64,000 bases of DNA, taken from assembly GCA_023230565.1 (NCBI GenBank), contig JALNXD010000002.1, positions 62,001 through 126,000 on the forward strand. The letters run 5' to 3'. Positions 43,199 through 52,226 of this stretch are shown piece after piece; the stretch's first letter is position 1, and every line of letters starts with the position of its first letter. The position numbers and the translations under genes are program-made. The DNA is from Syntrophales bacterium (GTDB taxonomy: Bacteria > Desulfobacterota > Syntrophia > Syntrophales > UBA2210). The notes below the pieces were generated by a model, which was given only the letters and a program-made list of their open reading frames with translations, ran no database searches and was not told the DNA's origin.

Positions 43199-44433
43199 AT
43201 CCCGCGCAATACACTGCTCGACAACCATGAGAAAAGAACAATCACAACGAGTGTAATCCCGCCATATCCTACTGTCGCCTGAGGACCTAAAACGTCGGCA
43301 AAAAGGCTCATGACAAGGTTTCCGAAAGGGGCAGCCGAAAAAGTGAGCATATAGACACTCATTACCCGCCCATGATAGCGAGGTTCCGATCTATCCATGA
43401 TGAGTGTTGCGTTGAGAGCAAAATAGCCAGACGATACGGCACCGGCGGCAAAAAGAATCGGCAGGCTGAGATAAAAAGATTCATTGAATGCAAAGATCGA
43501 AAGAGTTATGCCAAAGAGGACACCAAGCGAGAGTTGCACTATGCCGGCTCGCTTCAGCGTGTGAATGGAGGCAATGACGAGAGATCCGAGTAAAGCGCCG
43601 ACCCCGTTTGCCATCATGAGCATGCCGAGACCGACCGGCCCCACATTAAATACTCTTTTTGCAAAAACCGGCATCAAAGCCTGGAAAGGCATGCCAAATA
43701 TAATCGGTGCGACGCTCAAGACAAGAAGAACTGTAAGGGTTCGATTCCTCCAAATGTAAGAAACCCCTTCAACCATTGAACTCCAGCCCCTGGAATCATG
43801 AGTCTGAATGGCGGAACCGCGGTCTTCGATCCGGAAAAGCGTTACTATTACAAAAGCGTACATGAGGGTCATAATGAGATAAACCCCGCCTGTATTCATC
43901 CACGATCGTCCTATCAGCCATCCTGCAAGAGGAGGACCGGCAATCCGGCAGGCATTAAGCCCTGCTCCGTTTAATGCAACGGCATTCATTAACCGTTCCC
44001 TGGAGATAAGTTCAGCCACAAAAGATTGACGCGCCGGCATGTGAAAAGTAAAGGCACTCCCGAGAAAAAGGGATAGCACTACCATATGCCACAGTCTTAT
44101 CGCGTCCGTAATCACCAGCATCGCCATTGCAAACGCAGAAGCAACAGTTACCAATTGAGAAAAAAGGAGAATTCTTCTCTTGGAATACCGGTCGGCAACG
44201 ACACCCCCCACAAGAGAAAGGAAGAGCATCGGGATACCGAATCCCATCGATATAAAACCGATCGATGATGCTGCACCCGTCAATTCAAAAGCAAGATAAC
44301 CGTTCGTGAAAAAATTCATTTGCATAGCCAGAACGCCCGGCAGCATTCCAATCCAAAGGACCCGGAAATCCCGTTCCTGAAGGGCAGGAAACATTTTAAA
44401 CGCCGACTTGGGGGATTTTTCTTTCTGGATCAT
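43195..44433 (-). CDS. MFS transporter (EntS/MFS_3-like)
   Basis: A 412-residue major facilitator with about twelve helices. The loop 2-3 signature is GGVVADRYSKRRIL, and the start of the protein (ALQERDFRVLWIGML) is typical of MFS_3 exporters such as EntS. Likely a proton-driven exporter of a small molecule or siderophore. ATG 44433 preferred to TTG 44451. It is transcribed with the same strand as the YchF-like gene, which lies 57 bases upstream of it. Confidence 0.85.
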   Translation of the reverse strand: MIQKEKSPKSAFKMFPALQERDFRVLWIGMLPGVLAMQMNFFTNGYLAFELTGAASSIGFISMGFGIPMLFLSLVGGVVADRYSKRRILLFSQLVTVASAFAMAMLVITDAIRLWHMVVLSLFLGSAFTFHMPARQSFVAELISRERLMNAVALNGAGLNACRIAGPPLAGWLIGRSWMNTGGVYLIMTLMYAFVIVTLFRIEDRGSAIQTHDSRGWSSMVEGVSYIWRNRTLTVLLVLSVAPIIFGMPFQALMPVFAKRVFNVGPVGLGMLMMANGVGALLGSLVIASIHTLKRAGIVQLSLGVLFGITLSIFAFNESFYLSLPILFAAGAVSSGYFALNATLIMDRSEPRYHGRVMSVYMLTFSAAPFGNLVMSLFADVLGPQATVGYGGITLVVIVLFSWLSSSVLRGI

Positions 44434-44490
44434 GATGGAACCCAAATTCAACTTTCAATTGCAAGGTTTCCAGAGGTTTCCTCTTTTTTA

Positions 44491-45561
44491 TCAAACACTG
44501 AATCGTATGCTCAGAATATCTCCATCATTGACCGTATATTCTTTCCCCTCCAGCCGGAAACGCCCCTGATCTTTGACGGCCTTTTCGGAACCGCATTCAA
44601 TGAAATCCTTGTAAGAAAAACATTCGGCGCGTATAAACCCTCGTGCAAGGTCGGAGTGAATTGAACCGGCCGCATCCACCGCGGTCGCCCCCTGTTGTAT
44701 AGTCCAGGCCCGCACTTCATCGGCCCCTACGGTAAGAAAACTTATGTACCCGAGAGTTTCATATGAACACTGTGTGAGCCGGTCTCGGGCTGAATCGGAA
44801 ATTTTCATGTCCTTCATAAAAAGCATTGCCTCTTCGGCATCGGACAGTTTCGACAATTCCATTTCAAAGGTACCCGCAAACTCGATTACTCTCCATTTTT
44901 CACTTATTTCGCCAAGCAAACCGCTGTTTTTACCGAAGGCGCTCTCGCTGGAATTAAGGATAACAAGAGAAGGTTTTTTCGAGAGATACTGGAATCCTGA
45001 TATAATTTTTTTCTCACTGCCGTCAAAAGCCAGTTCCCGAATGGGACGAGTATCATTTAACTGAATCTCAATCTTTTTGAGAACCCTCTCCTCGGCCTCC
45101 AATTCGGCGGTTTTTTTCCCCCTCTTGCAACTCCATCTTATTTTTTCAAGACGACTTTCTACCGCAATCAGATCGGCAAGGATAAATTCCGTTTCAATAG
45201 TCTCCAAGTCTTTAAGTGGGGTTGGATCACCCGTTAAATCATCACGGAAATTTCTTACTACGAGTGCAAATGCATCGAGAGATTTAAATGCGGTTAACTG
45301 ATCGCCGGAAAATCCCCCTTTTTTTGCAGATCCTTCAGAAAAACCTGCGAAATCTACTATTTCGATTGTGGGATATGTAATTTTTTTCGGCGAGTAAAAT
45401 TCAGCAAGACGGTCCACCCGTTCATCTGCCACAGTAATAACAGCTATATTCGGTGCCGCCTTCGCTTTCGCATATGCAGTCACCTCAGCATCAGATTGTG
45501 TCAAAGCATTAAATATGGTTGTCTTGCCGGAATTAGGCAAACCGAACAAGCCGATTTTCAT
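44491..45561 (-). CDS. YchF-like GTPase/ATPase with TGS domain, divergent
   Basis: A 356-residue Obg-superfamily P-loop protein of YchF layout: P-loop GLPNSGKTT (7-15), a coiled-coil insertion around residues 130-190, and a C-terminal TGS/DUF933 region (FLTVGADEVRAWTIQQGATAVDAAGSIHSDL ending VNDGDILSIRF). In ordinary YchF the P-loop is GLPNVGKST and the G4-like motif NVDE/NVAE; here they read GLPNSGKTT and NSSE, and the switch region is diverged. It is probably a paralogue rather than the housekeeping YchF. ATG 45561 follows GGAGG by 12 bases. Confidence 0.8.
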   Translation of the reverse strand: MKIGLFGLPNSGKTTIFNALTQSDAEVTAYAKAKAAPNIAVITVADERVDRLAEFYSPKKITYPTIEIVDFAGFSEGSAKKGGFSGDQLTAFKSLDAFALVVRNFRDDLTGDPTPLKDLETIETEFILADLIAVESRLEKIRWSCKRGKKTAELEAEERVLKKIEIQLNDTRPIRELAFDGSEKKIISGFQYLSKKPSLVILNSSESAFGKNSGLLGEISEKWRVIEFAGTFEMELSKLSDAEEAMLFMKDMKISDSARDRLTQCSYETLGYISFLTVGADEVRAWTIQQGATAVDAAGSIHSDLARGFIRAECFSYKDFIECGSEKAVKDQGRFRLEGKEYTVNDGDILSIRFSV

Positions 45562-45940
45562 TGTGTCGATATTCCTCCGTTTTATACAATTTTTCTGATT
45601 TTTAATTAAAAATAGGGAACCTAGGCCTCGCACCTGTATTTGTCAAGTATTATTTACTCGTTCATCCGGCGATATGTACGCATCAATGTCCTATTACAGT
45701 TTGAGAGCCTCGGGAAGTGATGCATGATCGAAATAAAGATCTGAGCCGGTCAAAATTCTATGCCTCCAAGTGGCAGAGAGCTACAAATGATCATTGCGAT
45801 AGCGTTCACTGAGTTTCCGTCATATTGCCAGCTCTGCCGGCATAAAGAGCTTTTTATGAAGCCCAAGATTGTAATTTGAAAAAAGGTAGCTATAATAAGT
45901 AAAAAAAGGGTTATGAATATGCAACCCTTTTGGAGGCAGT
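45562..45940. other. Intergenic region before the candidate selenoprotein
   Basis: About 380 bases between divergent genes. No convincing frame was found. An inverted repeat AAAAGGGTT (45904-45912) / AACCCTTTT (45923-45931) with a ten-base loop ends directly against the ribosome site GGAGG (45932-45936) of the small gene, so folding could restrict access to it. Confidence 0.5.
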
Positions 45941-46084
45941 ATGCAGGAAATACTTATTCTCATCCTCATTGCAGGTGGATGGTATGTACTTCAAAAATGG
46001 ATTCTTCCCAAATTGGGAGTGGATACTTGACTGAGCCGGTCCTGTCAGGTGACAGACAAGAAAAAGGGAAAAGAAGCAGAATAA
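45941..46084 (+). CDS. Candidate small membrane selenoprotein (UGA at codon 30 read as Sec)
   Basis: From ATG 45941, behind TTGGAGG, a frame of 29 codons (one membrane helix, residues 3-22, then KWILPKLGVDT) meets TGA at 46028-46030. The frame continues for 17 more sense codons, giving L-S-R-S-C and a basic/acidic tail, to TAA at 46082-46084. A hairpin with loop AGGU starts 12 bases after the TGA. Read through, the product would be 47 residues with U30 and C35 on the probable cytoplasmic side. Alternatively the gene simply ends at TGA as a 29-residue peptide. The composition up to the TGA and the lysine-rich tail both look coding. Function is unknown; a redox or metal role is a guess from the U/C pair. 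Confidence 0.6.
46042..46055 (+). promoter_or_regulatory. SECIS-like hairpin
   Basis: CTGTC (46042-46046) pairs with GACAG (46051-46055) around loop AGGT. In E. coli fdhF the SECIS loop begins AGGU at nearly the same distance after UGA (loop base A at position 21 counting U of UGA as 1; here position 20). The match is by eye only. Confidence 0.5.
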
Positions 46085-46102
46085 GAATGCCGATGCAACC
46101 TG

Positions 46103-46792
46103 TTATGTTAATTTTTTTTCTCCATCCGCAATAGCCTGGAGGCTGGTTCGATCTCTGATTACAATTTTTGCACCCTTGACCTCGATAAGATCCGTATCTT
46201 CCATCTTTCCCAGAATTCGAGAAAGAGTCTCCGGGGCAGTACCGAGAATATTGGCCAGATTTCCTTTCGTAATGTCAAGAATAAGAAAATTCTTTCCAGA
46301 TTGTTTCGTCTCGAGAAAAAGCAGGTATGATGCAAGCCTGCCGGACGCCTCCCTGAGCGTAAATCCTTCGATCAGATGCACGAACCGGCGCAGGCGGACT
46401 GAAAGAACTCCGAGCATCGCCATCGCAAAAGAGGGATCCTTCTTTATCAGATGCATTAATGAATCACGCCCCACAAAAAGAATCCTGCTTTTTACATGGG
46501 CTTCGGCATAGGCAGGAAAAGCCGCTCCCGAAAAGAGCGCCCCTTCACCAACGGTTTCCCCCGGACCGGCAAGATGCAGAATATGCTCCCTGCCTTCAGG
46601 TGAAAGCTTGTAAACCTTGACCCGGCCTTCAAGTACGACATACAATCCTGATGCAATTTCCCCTTCTGAAAACAGGCTCGTTCCCTTACTATACGAACGG
46701 ATCAGGGCTATGTTTGACAACCGCTTTTGCTGCTCCAAAGAAAGTCCGGAAAAAATAGGTATTGACACAAGCTGCTGGAGAATTTCATTCAT
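46103..46792 (-). CDS. Crp/Fnr family transcriptional regulator
   Basis: A 229-residue regulator with an N-terminal cyclic-nucleotide-binding beta barrel (~10-125; FSEGEIASGLYVVLEGRVKVY, PGETVGEGALFSG) and a C-terminal Crp-type winged helix (~150-225; DITKGNLANILGTAPETLSRIL). The cNMP pocket motif GE-x-R/S is not clearly kept, so the ligand may not be cAMP. ATG 46792 has AGAGG seven bases upstream. An upstream in-frame ATG at 46873 would add three cysteines but has no ribosome site. Converges on the candidate selenoprotein gene. Confidence 0.87.
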   Translation of the reverse strand: MNEILQQLVSIPIFSGLSLEQQKRLSNIALIRSYSKGTSLFSEGEIASGLYVVLEGRVKVYKLSPEGREHILHLAGPGETVGEGALFSGAAFPAYAEAHVKSRILFVGRDSLMHLIKKDPSFAMAMLGVLSVRLRRFVHLIEGFTLREASGRLASYLLFLETKQSGKNFLILDITKGNLANILGTAPETLSRILGKMEDTDLIEVKGAKIVIRDRTSLQAIADGEKKLT

Positions 46793-47044
46793 CAGGCGCC
46801 TCTTTTTACCCTCGAAATCGTCGATGCACCTCCAAAGACAAATATCGCATACAGCGATGTTCCCATGTACCATATTTTAAGAACTCAGTCAGGTATCTTT
46901 CGTTGTAAATGAATGGAATCTTCCCCATTGACGATTCACGTAACTTCCGGAATCATGGCATAATAAAAAACCTCCGCTGTCCTCGGCCGCAGGCACCTTT
47001 TCCTGAACCAGGAGATTCCGGAACAATTTAAATCAGAATTTATT

Positions 47045-48703
47045 CTATTTTATTTTTGCAATTTCCTCTTCTCTGAGAATCTTTCTCATGATCTTGCCGA
47101 TGCTCGATTTCGGAATGGATTGCCGGAATTCTACCATCTTCGGCACTTTATATGGAGCAAGTTTCTGCTTGCAGAATTCGATCACTTCTTTTTCGGTCAG
47201 TTGCTCACCCGGTTTCAAGACAATAAAGGCCTTGAGAGTCTCTCCCCGGTATGCATCAGGAATACCTGCGGCCACAGCTTCTGCGATTTTCGGATGCTGA
47301 AAGAGAACCTCGTCTACTTCGCGAGGGTAGATATTAAATCCTCCCGCAATGATCATGTCTTTTTTCCTGTCGACAATGTAAAGGTATCCGTCTTCGTCAG
47401 CCTGTGCAATATCCCCGGTATAAAGCCAGCCTTCCTTCAGCTGCCCCGCGGTTTCCTCAGGATTGTTCCAGTACTCTCTCATAATCGTCGGACCTTTAAT
47501 CAAAATTTCTCCCGGCTCTCCCTGTGAAACTTCATTCTTGCCGCTTTCCGTATCTACCAGCTTCACATCGAAGTCAATCTGCGGAATTCCTATCGCTCCT
47601 ATTCTTGGATTCATGATAGGGTTGCTGATACCGCTGGAAGTCGTTTCGCTCATTCCCCACCCTTCGCTGAAAAAAATCCCCATATCTTGCACTTTCAGTA
47701 TAAGTTCCATCGGCATAGGCGCCCCCCCGCTTGAGAGGAGGCGAAGATGATCGCCGATTTTGATCTTTTCGGCCTTCGGGTGATTGACAATGGCCGTTAC
47801 CATTGTGGGAACCGATGGGAAATAGGTAATTTCGGGAGTATGAGCGATTATGCCGAGCACTTCATCAATGTCGAATCGTGGCAATAGAATCTGAGTACCG
47901 GCATTAAACATCGACCAGTTAATGCAGCAGATATTCCCGTATACATGGAAGAAAGGAATCACCGAAATCACCTGCCTTCTCGCATGGGGCACATACTGAT
48001 TGATTGATTCGCCCCATGTGCTGCTTACAAATGCAGCAGAAACTATATTCCCGTGCGTGAGAACCGCCCCTTTCGGAAGGCCGGTTGTCCCTCCTGTAAA
48101 TTGTATAAGGGCCGGATCACTGGAGCTGATCTTTACACGCGGAATCCTTGTATCGGCAGATCCGTCCAGCAATTCGGAAAAATGATGCCATCCCTCCTCC
48201 AGGTCCAGACTTTTGGCCGAACTTTGGGCCGCGCCGTCCATGTAATCCGAAATTTTGGTAACTATAACGAATTTCAGTCCTGATTCTTTCGCCAGCGGAC
48301 GCATCAACGACAATGCTCCGTCGTATGTAAAAATGGCCGTCATCCCCGTATTTTCCATCATAAACTTGAGTTCGTCATGAGTGTATAAAGGATTCATGTT
48401 GACAACAATGCCGCCCACTGAGAGAATTGCGTAATAGCCGATGATAAACTGGGGACAATTGAGCATGGCCATACCAATTCGATCCCCCTTTTTAATTCCC
48501 AGCTTTGTAAGCGCATTCGCCATCCGAAGCACCTGATTTCGAAGCTGAGCAAAACTCAATTCAGAACCATAAAGATTTGTGGCCGCTTTGTGGGGAAACA
48601 TCGCTGCGCTGATATGAAGCATCTGCTGAACCGGATAGCCGGGGTACCTGAGCGTCGCAGGAACATTATGCTCGTAAAGTCTATGCCATGGTCTTGTTTC
48701 CAT
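47045..48703 (-). CDS. Long-chain fatty-acid-CoA ligase (FadD-like)
   Basis: A 552-residue AMP-forming ligase. P-loop-like IQFTGGTTGLPKGAVLTH, A5 EGWGMSETTSSG, A7 GWLYTGDIAQ and A10 PKSSIGKIMRKIL are all present, so it should be active on a fatty or aromatic acid. It is the closest to FadD/FadK-type long-chain ligases in the window. ATG 48703 follows AAAGGAAG. It is the last gene of the transporter/ligase block, separated from the binding-protein gene upstream by a strong hairpin. Confidence 0.88.
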   Translation of the reverse strand: METRPWHRLYEHNVPATLRYPGYPVQQMLHISAAMFPHKAATNLYGSELSFAQLRNQVLRMANALTKLGIKKGDRIGMAMLNCPQFIIGYYAILSVGGIVVNMNPLYTHDELKFMMENTGMTAIFTYDGALSLMRPLAKESGLKFVIVTKISDYMDGAAQSSAKSLDLEEGWHHFSELLDGSADTRIPRVKISSSDPALIQFTGGTTGLPKGAVLTHGNIVSAAFVSSTWGESINQYVPHARRQVISVIPFFHVYGNICCINWSMFNAGTQILLPRFDIDEVLGIIAHTPEITYFPSVPTMVTAIVNHPKAEKIKIGDHLRLLSSGGAPMPMELILKVQDMGIFFSEGWGMSETTSSGISNPIMNPRIGAIGIPQIDFDVKLVDTESGKNEVSQGEPGEILIKGPTIMREYWNNPEETAGQLKEGWLYTGDIAQADEDGYLYIVDRKKDMIIAGGFNIYPREVDEVLFQHPKIAEAVAAGIPDAYRGETLKAFIVLKPGEQLTEKEVIEFCKQKLAPYKVPKMVEFRQSIPKSSIGKIMRKILREEEIAKIK

Positions 48704-48870
48704 CGAAGCTTCCTTTCTTTAACAATTCATATTGTCGCTGTATGGAGCGCTTTAATAAAATTATCCTATCCGACGTGCGAGAAGGAATCTGGACACACCT
48801 GATTACGAATATAAAAGAAACTCTTCGATTCAAACTTTTTAAAGTTATACAAAGACTTGCATACTCTGAA

Positions 48871-48899
48871 TTGAGTGCCGCCCACAGGGCGGCACTCAA
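48871..48899 (-). terminator. Perfect 13-bp hairpin between the binding-protein and ligase genes
   Basis: TTGAGTGCCGCCC (48871-48883) and GGGCGGCACTCAA (48887-48899) with a three-base loop. No T run follows on the minus strand, so it may be a partial terminator or a message-stabilising structure protecting the upstream binding-protein mRNA. Confidence 0.6.
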
Positions 48900-48943
48900 C
48901 ATAAGACATTGTTTCCTATTCCTGAAAAAAATCTATGCGAATT

Positions 48944-50386
48944 TTATTCACCCCACCCGTTTTTCCCTTTGCAGCGGTCCAGCTCCTTATCCATGTAGGG
49001 CAGCACATTACCTGCAGGAATCACACTCACAGGTCCGGTAAAGCAGCGGTCCTCAAACCAATGGTAAGGCGGAATATTGTAGGCTGCCTTCTGTTCCTCG
49101 GGAGGAACGATTTCAGTCACGGCCAGATCATAAATTACTCTGTGATCGCAGGGCCTCATCTTCCAAACGCTTCCGTTAAGGACGCGGAACGTATCGTCCT
49201 CCCAGACTTGAATAATTTTTTCCGGATCGGTGCTCTTCGCTCTTTCGATCACGCTCAGCAACCAGTAAAACTGCATCATCGTATGACCTGAACTCACCTC
49301 AGGGTATTTGTATTTATCAATATTATATGGAAGACTCCACTTCGCCCAGAGATCGATCCACATTGTATGAAACTTCTTTTGCTCCTCCGTTTTGAAAACC
49401 GGATTGGCGGCATAGTTCGGGGAAATACTGAAGAGGTTGCGCGAACCATCCATGCCGAGCTGAAGTGTCAACTGGGGATTGTCCATGTCCTTGGAGGCGA
49501 TGGGAATCATGATGTTCAGTTCCCGCGCCTGTTTGATAAGGTTGGTCAAGTCGGGATGCCAGTCGGCAGTAAAAATCGCTTCGGCACCTGACGCTTGAAT
49601 TTTGGTCAAATAGGGGGCGAAATCTTTCAGGAAAAGGGGATGGTAGTCTTCACCCACTATTACAGCATCGGGGAAATATTTCTTCAGCCCTTCCATGAAT
49701 GCACTGGCAGTCGAATGGCCATAGCTGTAATCCTGACAGAGAACATAAAATTTCTTTTCTTTCTTGCGAATCTGCCCATAATAATAGGCAAGACCTGTGC
49801 CGAACTGATTGGTATCATACAATGTTTTGAACGTGTAACGATTGAAGTTCTGGGCATCCATTAAATTATCGGCCATACCTCCGCAGTTGTGGCCTATTAT
49901 TTTGTATTTTGCGGCGGTGTTCTGCATTACAATAGTATTCGGTGTACTTGCGCAGCCGGCAAGAACATGAACTTTCTCCACAAGAGCCATCCGCTCGGAA
50001 ATCTTTTTGGTCTGAGTCTGCTTGGACTGATTGTCAGCCTTTATGACCTCGACCAGCTTTTTTTTGCCGTCCACGAAGATGCCGCCGCGCTGGTTATAAT
50101 CGTGCGCCGCCCACTGCAGAAACAGATACCAGGTCTCCCCGATTACCGCGGCCGGCCCGGAAAAGGGCATGACAAGCGCGATCTTGATCGTATCACCTGT
50201 GGGGGTGACAGGATTTGAAGGATCAAAACCCGACATATCGCCCATTTTATCGACATCAAAGGACGCTTTGGCCGAGCTTAGCCTGTCCGCCTCTCCGGCC
50301 GATGCCGGAGATAAAAAGCAAACCGTGGAAAAAATCAGAAAAAAACATGCGATGACAATTGCATACAACTTGTTAACGGACTTCAT
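48944..50386 (-). CDS. ABC transporter substrate-binding protein, branched-chain amino acid/urea type
   Basis: A 480-residue periplasmic binding protein (Peripla_BP_6/type I fold). Signal peptide residues 1-30 (cleavage near PASAG). Motifs include IALVMPFSGPAAVIG, DYNQRGGIFVDGKKK, and the long block VGEDYHPLFLKDFAPYLTKI shared with the paralogue at 62492. AAGGAGGAG precedes ATG 50386. No LivHMGF permease or ATPase genes lie in the window, so it is an orphan that uses a transporter encoded elsewhere or serves as a receptor. It follows a CaiC-like ligase, suggesting a carboxylic-acid ligand. Confidence 0.88.
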   Translation of the reverse strand: MKSVNKLYAIVIACFFLIFSTVCFLSPASAGEADRLSSAKASFDVDKMGDMSGFDPSNPVTPTGDTIKIALVMPFSGPAAVIGETWYLFLQWAAHDYNQRGGIFVDGKKKLVEVIKADNQSKQTQTKKISERMALVEKVHVLAGCASTPNTIVMQNTAAKYKIIGHNCGGMADNLMDAQNFNRYTFKTLYDTNQFGTGLAYYYGQIRKKEKKFYVLCQDYSYGHSTASAFMEGLKKYFPDAVIVGEDYHPLFLKDFAPYLTKIQASGAEAIFTADWHPDLTNLIKQARELNIMIPIASKDMDNPQLTLQLGMDGSRNLFSISPNYAANPVFKTEEQKKFHTMWIDLWAKWSLPYNIDKYKYPEVSSGHTMMQFYWLLSVIERAKSTDPEKIIQVWEDDTFRVLNGSVWKMRPCDHRVIYDLAVTEIVPPEEQKAAYNIPPYHWFEDRCFTGPVSVIPAGNVLPYMDKELDRCKGKNGWGE

Positions 50387-50446
50387 AATGTCTCCTCCTT
50401 CACTATATTAATTGAGCATTTCTACAAACGCTCTTGCTACATCCCG

Positions 50447-52171
50447 CTATTTTGTTGTCTCAAGCTCCTTTAGAATCCTTTCCTTCAACTTATATTTTTC
50501 AATCTTATTCGTGGCCGTCTGGGGCAGTGCGTCAATAAATCGTATATGTTTCGGCCACATGAATTTCGGCATCTCCGATGATATCCATTTCCGCAGTTCG
50601 TCCTCTTTCAAATCCGCGCCCTCTTGCAGCGTAACATAGACAACGATATCGTCCTCATCACCCTCCCGGGCGGGTACAGGAAAAGCGGCGCTAACTTCAA
50701 TATCCGGATGAGAATTGAGTATATCCTCGATTTGATACGTGGAGACATTTTCACCCCTCACTCGAATAAAGTTTCCCATTCTGTCGGCAAAATAAAAAAC
50801 ATTATCTTCATCACGAAAACAGGCATCACCTGTATGGAACCACAGATTTCTGCAGGCCTCGACCGTCGCGTGCGGTTTATTAAAATAACCGGTGGTCATG
50901 CAGAAAGGGAATTTGCTGCGGAACGCGATCTGTCCATATTCTCCCGGCCCAAGAACTTCATCTCTCTCGTTGAGAATCGCGGGTTCAAAAAGGACCGATT
51001 TCCCCATAACACCTTTTTTAAAATCTTCCGTTCCGGAAAACACCGGATAACCGAATTGCCTGTATCTGTCGAATATGTACTCTTTTGGATGCCCTGTGTA
51101 CAGTTCTTTCGGTGTTCCCTCCTCACCACCAAGTTCATCGATGCATCCCCATATCGGCAGTCCCGTTTCGGTCGAGCCGTACCCCACGGTAACAAAGTCA
51201 ATTCCGAATCTCCGGGCAATCGTATTATGATGCGTGGGAAGAGGTTGCATGTGAACCCATTTCAAGCTGTTATACCGGTCTTGTGGAGTCTCCTGCGCAT
51301 TCATCAGCCAGGGCACCATTACATCTAACAGTGTTGCGGAATTTGCTTTAGATTTGCTGATTCTTGTCCAGAAATCGGACGGGCTGAATCGGTTCCATAA
51401 AGCGAGCGTGGCGCCAGTCCAGACAACGAGGCCGAAAGTACCGCATGCGGCCGAAATATGATACATGGGAAGATCGGTATACTTCACATCGTCTTCATGG
51501 GCTATTATCCGTCCCGGAAAAGTATATTGAGCTATCCAGCGGTGGGATTGCACGACTCCCTTCGCCGGTCCTGTTGTTCCGGAGGTATATATGATGTTCG
51601 CAGTATCCCAATAGTTAATTTCTTCCTCCGGATTCCCGCCATCGCCCTTCAGCACATCATCAAAATCAATCTGTTCGAATTTTTTATCTAATGGTATATG
51701 GGCGATGTCAGATACATAATCGCACTCACTGCGTTTCGGCTTTCTTAAGATTACCTTTAACTCAGGCAGGTCGGATTTCACATCATTGAGACAGGAAACC
51801 CTTGCCTGTTCTGTAACAAGCACCTTCGGAACCGTATCTTTAATCTGGTAGCTCAGCAGTCGCCCCCTGTAACTGAAATTGATCGGACTGAAGACCGCCC
51901 CCGCCTTCCAGATGCCCATCATCACCATTGCAGTTACAAAAGGATTGGATAAGTATACAGAAACAACATCGCCTTTGGCAATACCTGTCGATGCCAAAAA
52001 ACGTGCAATTTTGTTCGTTGCGGCATTGAATTCTCCATATGTTACCGTACGATCATCCTCTCCGTAGTATATAATAGTTTTTTCCGGATTTTTCCGGGCG
52101 TATTCATATAATTTATGTACAACGCTCGGCCCCGCGCTTTCCAGTTCCCGCTGCAATATTTTCAAATCCAT
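50447..52171 (-). CDS. AMP-forming CoA ligase, crotonobetaine/carnitine-CoA ligase (CaiC)-like
   Basis: A 574-residue ligase with IIYTSGTTGPAKGVVQSH, GYGSTETGLP, WFHTGDACFRD and a terminal QTATNKIEKYKL. The sequence resembles CaiC/bile-acid-CoA ligase type enzymes more than FadD. ATG 52171 has AAGGAGG. It directly follows the OppF-type ATPase gene (55 bases) and precedes the binding-protein gene, so transport and CoA-activation of one substrate are likely coupled. The substrate class (carnitine-like, short or aromatic acid) is inferred only from resemblance. Confidence 0.85.
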   Translation of the reverse strand: MDLKILQRELESAGPSVVHKLYEYARKNPEKTIIYYGEDDRTVTYGEFNAATNKIARFLASTGIAKGDVVSVYLSNPFVTAMVMMGIWKAGAVFSPINFSYRGRLLSYQIKDTVPKVLVTEQARVSCLNDVKSDLPELKVILRKPKRSECDYVSDIAHIPLDKKFEQIDFDDVLKGDGGNPEEEINYWDTANIIYTSGTTGPAKGVVQSHRWIAQYTFPGRIIAHEDDVKYTDLPMYHISAACGTFGLVVWTGATLALWNRFSPSDFWTRISKSKANSATLLDVMVPWLMNAQETPQDRYNSLKWVHMQPLPTHHNTIARRFGIDFVTVGYGSTETGLPIWGCIDELGGEEGTPKELYTGHPKEYIFDRYRQFGYPVFSGTEDFKKGVMGKSVLFEPAILNERDEVLGPGEYGQIAFRSKFPFCMTTGYFNKPHATVEACRNLWFHTGDACFRDEDNVFYFADRMGNFIRVRGENVSTYQIEDILNSHPDIEVSAAFPVPAREGDEDDIVVYVTLQEGADLKEDELRKWISSEMPKFMWPKHIRFIDALPQTATNKIEKYKLKERILKELETTK

Positions 52172-52226
52172 AAATTCCTCCTTTTTGTGACGTATCAATT
52201 TCAGCAGCATTAACAGCCCAATATGA

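Noticed and set aside
45913..46134. 73-codon plus-strand frame over the candidate selenoprotein
   Set aside because: It lacks a ribosome site, has poor composition and overlaps the better frame that starts at 45941 behind GGAGG.
46793..46873. N-terminal extension of the Crp/Fnr regulator with CxxCxxxC, suggesting an Fnr-type iron-sulfur cluster
   Set aside because: ATG 46873 has no ribosome site, while ATG 46792 has AGAGG at good distance; the domain begins normally after 46792 and the rest of the protein has no cysteine to complete an Fnr cluster.
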